Assembly: GCA_964464925.1 (NCBI GenBank)
Contig: CAYXLI010000006.1
Span: forward strand, 124,001-188,000
DNA: 64,000 nt
DNA from: CAYXLI01 sp964464925
GTDB taxonomy: Bacteria; Acidobacteriota; Terriglobia; Bryobacterales; Bryobacteraceae
Direction of reading: 5' to 3'
How positions within the stretch are numbered: the stretch's first letter is position 1; every line of letters begins with the position of its first letter. The position numbers and the translations under genes were made by a program. Below, in pieces: positions 63,426 to 64,000 of the stretch. The notes under the pieces are model-generated. The model had not been told where the DNA came from. It did not search any database and saw nothing but the letters and a program-made list of their open reading frames with translations.

Positions 63426-63962
63426 TTATTTAAGAGCGGGCTCAGACTCCACACCGGTGGGGATGGGAGGAGCCAGCTTCAGTTTCTTCATTTCGAGACT
63501 GACGGCAACCATGCCACTGCGGGTGACCTGGATATCGCCGTAGCTTCGCATTACATCGATAAATTCGTCCAGCTTTTCGGGATCGCCACTGGCTTCGAGC
63601 GCGTAACCCTCCACGGAGGAATCGACCACGCGGGCGCCGAAGATCTCGGCTTCCTTGAGGATCGCAGTCCGATTTTCCATGCCGGAACGGATGCGAAGGA
63701 GCACCATCTCGCGCGAGACAGCCGGGCCGTCGGTCAGGTCGGTTGCCTGCAGAACGTTGACCAGCTTGTTGATCTGTTTGATCACCTGCGCGCGGATTTT
63801 AGAATCCACTTCCGCTACGATCGTCATGCGAGAGAGGCTGGGGTCGAGCGTGCGCGCGACCGTGAGGCTCTCGATGTTGTAATTGCGCTGCGTAAACAGG
63901 CCGGTGACGCGCATGAGCGCGCCCGGCTTGTTTTCCATCAGGACGGAAATAATCTGTTGCAT
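63426..63962 (-). CDS. ilvN: Acetolactate synthase small (regulatory) subunit
   Basis: Regulatory subunit giving valine feedback control. 178 residues: N-terminal ACT domain (QQIISVLMENKPGALMRVTGLFTQRNYNIESLTVART) and a C-terminal ACT-like domain (ETVxG-type region: EKLDEFIDVMRSYGDIQVTRSGMVAV). Length matches the IlvH/IlvN type. It is preceded by the stop of a probable ilvB with a 2-nt gap. Confidence 0.95.
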   Translation of the reverse strand: MQQIISVLMENKPGALMRVTGLFTQRNYNIESLTVARTLDPSLSRMTIVAEVDSKIRAQVIKQINKLVNVLQATDLTDGPAVSREMVLLRIRSGMENRTAILKEAEIFGARVVDSSVEGYALEASGDPEKLDEFIDVMRSYGDIQVTRSGMVAVSLEMKKLKLAPPIPTGVESEPALK

Positions 63963-63964
63963 CG

Positions 63965-64000
63965 TTAGTCTCCCACCGCGATCGGTTGTGGCGGTTTCAG
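63965..64000 (-). CDS. ilvB: C-terminal tail of a probable acetolactate synthase large subunit (partial)
   Basis: The last 11 codons (LKPPQPIAVGD) and a TAA stop are in frame to the right edge. The identity rests on context: ilvN and ilvC follow directly, as in standard ilvBNC operons. The sequence itself is too short to show it. Confidence 0.45.
   Translation of the reverse strand: MKPPQPIAVGD

Noticed and set aside
1..64000. tRNA and rRNA genes
   Set aside because: I looked for the T-loop (GGTTCGAATCC-like) and rRNA core sequences by eye and found none in a suitable context. A tRNAscan run could still find one I missed.

Overview
The window looks like chromosomal DNA of an Acidobacteriota bacterium, probably of the Solibacter/Bryobacter type. 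This is inferred from gene content: two Oar-like TonB receptors with a carboxypeptidase-regulatory domain, the acidobacterial secreted VWA family, a DUF1080 protein, an M2 dipeptidase, an EF-P with a PGNLRA tip, and many secreted or lipid-anchored proteins. About 62 protein genes are dense on both strands. I saw no phage, complete IS element, CRISPR array, rRNA or tRNA.

Layout. 1-6.5 kb: a TonB receptor running off the left edge, divergent from a four-gene molybdenum hydroxylase operon (2Fe-2S, Mo, FAD and CoxG-like genes). 6.5-19.9 kb: a glycine-zipper lipoprotein, an ATP-grasp-like protein, an AlkA-type glycosylase, a VWA protein, RmlD, an RraA-like protein, a frameshifted TonB receptor, MltD, a histone-H1-like protein, a HipA-like kinase, a class IV aminotransferase and a zinc-ribbon protein. 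19.9-20.5 kb: a protein-free stretch that reads as one large structured RNA on the minus strand. 20.6-31.5 kb: a YCF48-like and a GAF protein, a large hybrid histidine kinase, DUF1080, a deacetylase-fold protein, an M48 protease, a 57-residue membrane protein, an M2 peptidase and EF-P. 31.5-41 kb: a minus-strand run M50 - epimerase - SelA - oxidoreductase, then a CoA-binding protein, an ArsR regulator and an SDR, then eno-gpmI, then a repeat cluster. 41-50.5 kb: NfeD-like, SPOR, lipA, lnt, an esterase, tex, PilZ and an alpha/beta hydrolase. 50.5-64 kb: adk, an MFS transporter, a secreted beta-galactosidase, an FKBP-DinB fusion, a beta-barrel gene split by an in-frame TGA, a truncated VOC gene, MarC, RNase T2, a Gly-rich protein, and the branched-chain amino-acid genes cimA, ilvC, ilvN and the tail of a probable ilvB.

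The most unusual element is the roughly 600-nt RNA candidate at 19,898-20,496 (minus strand). It has a promoter-like sequence at the right distance upstream. Its 5' and 3' ends can form a perfect 10-bp closing helix, a U-rich tract follows directly, and inside lie an 8-bp long-range helix and many short hairpins. Second is the beta-barrel gene at 56,784-57,845, where an in-frame TGA separates a good signal peptide from the mature protein; selA is also in the window, so selenocysteine as well as nonsense mutation must be considered.

Genes are packed tightly. Same-strand neighbours often overlap by 1-4 nt, and five convergent pairs share a four-base stop-codon overlap.
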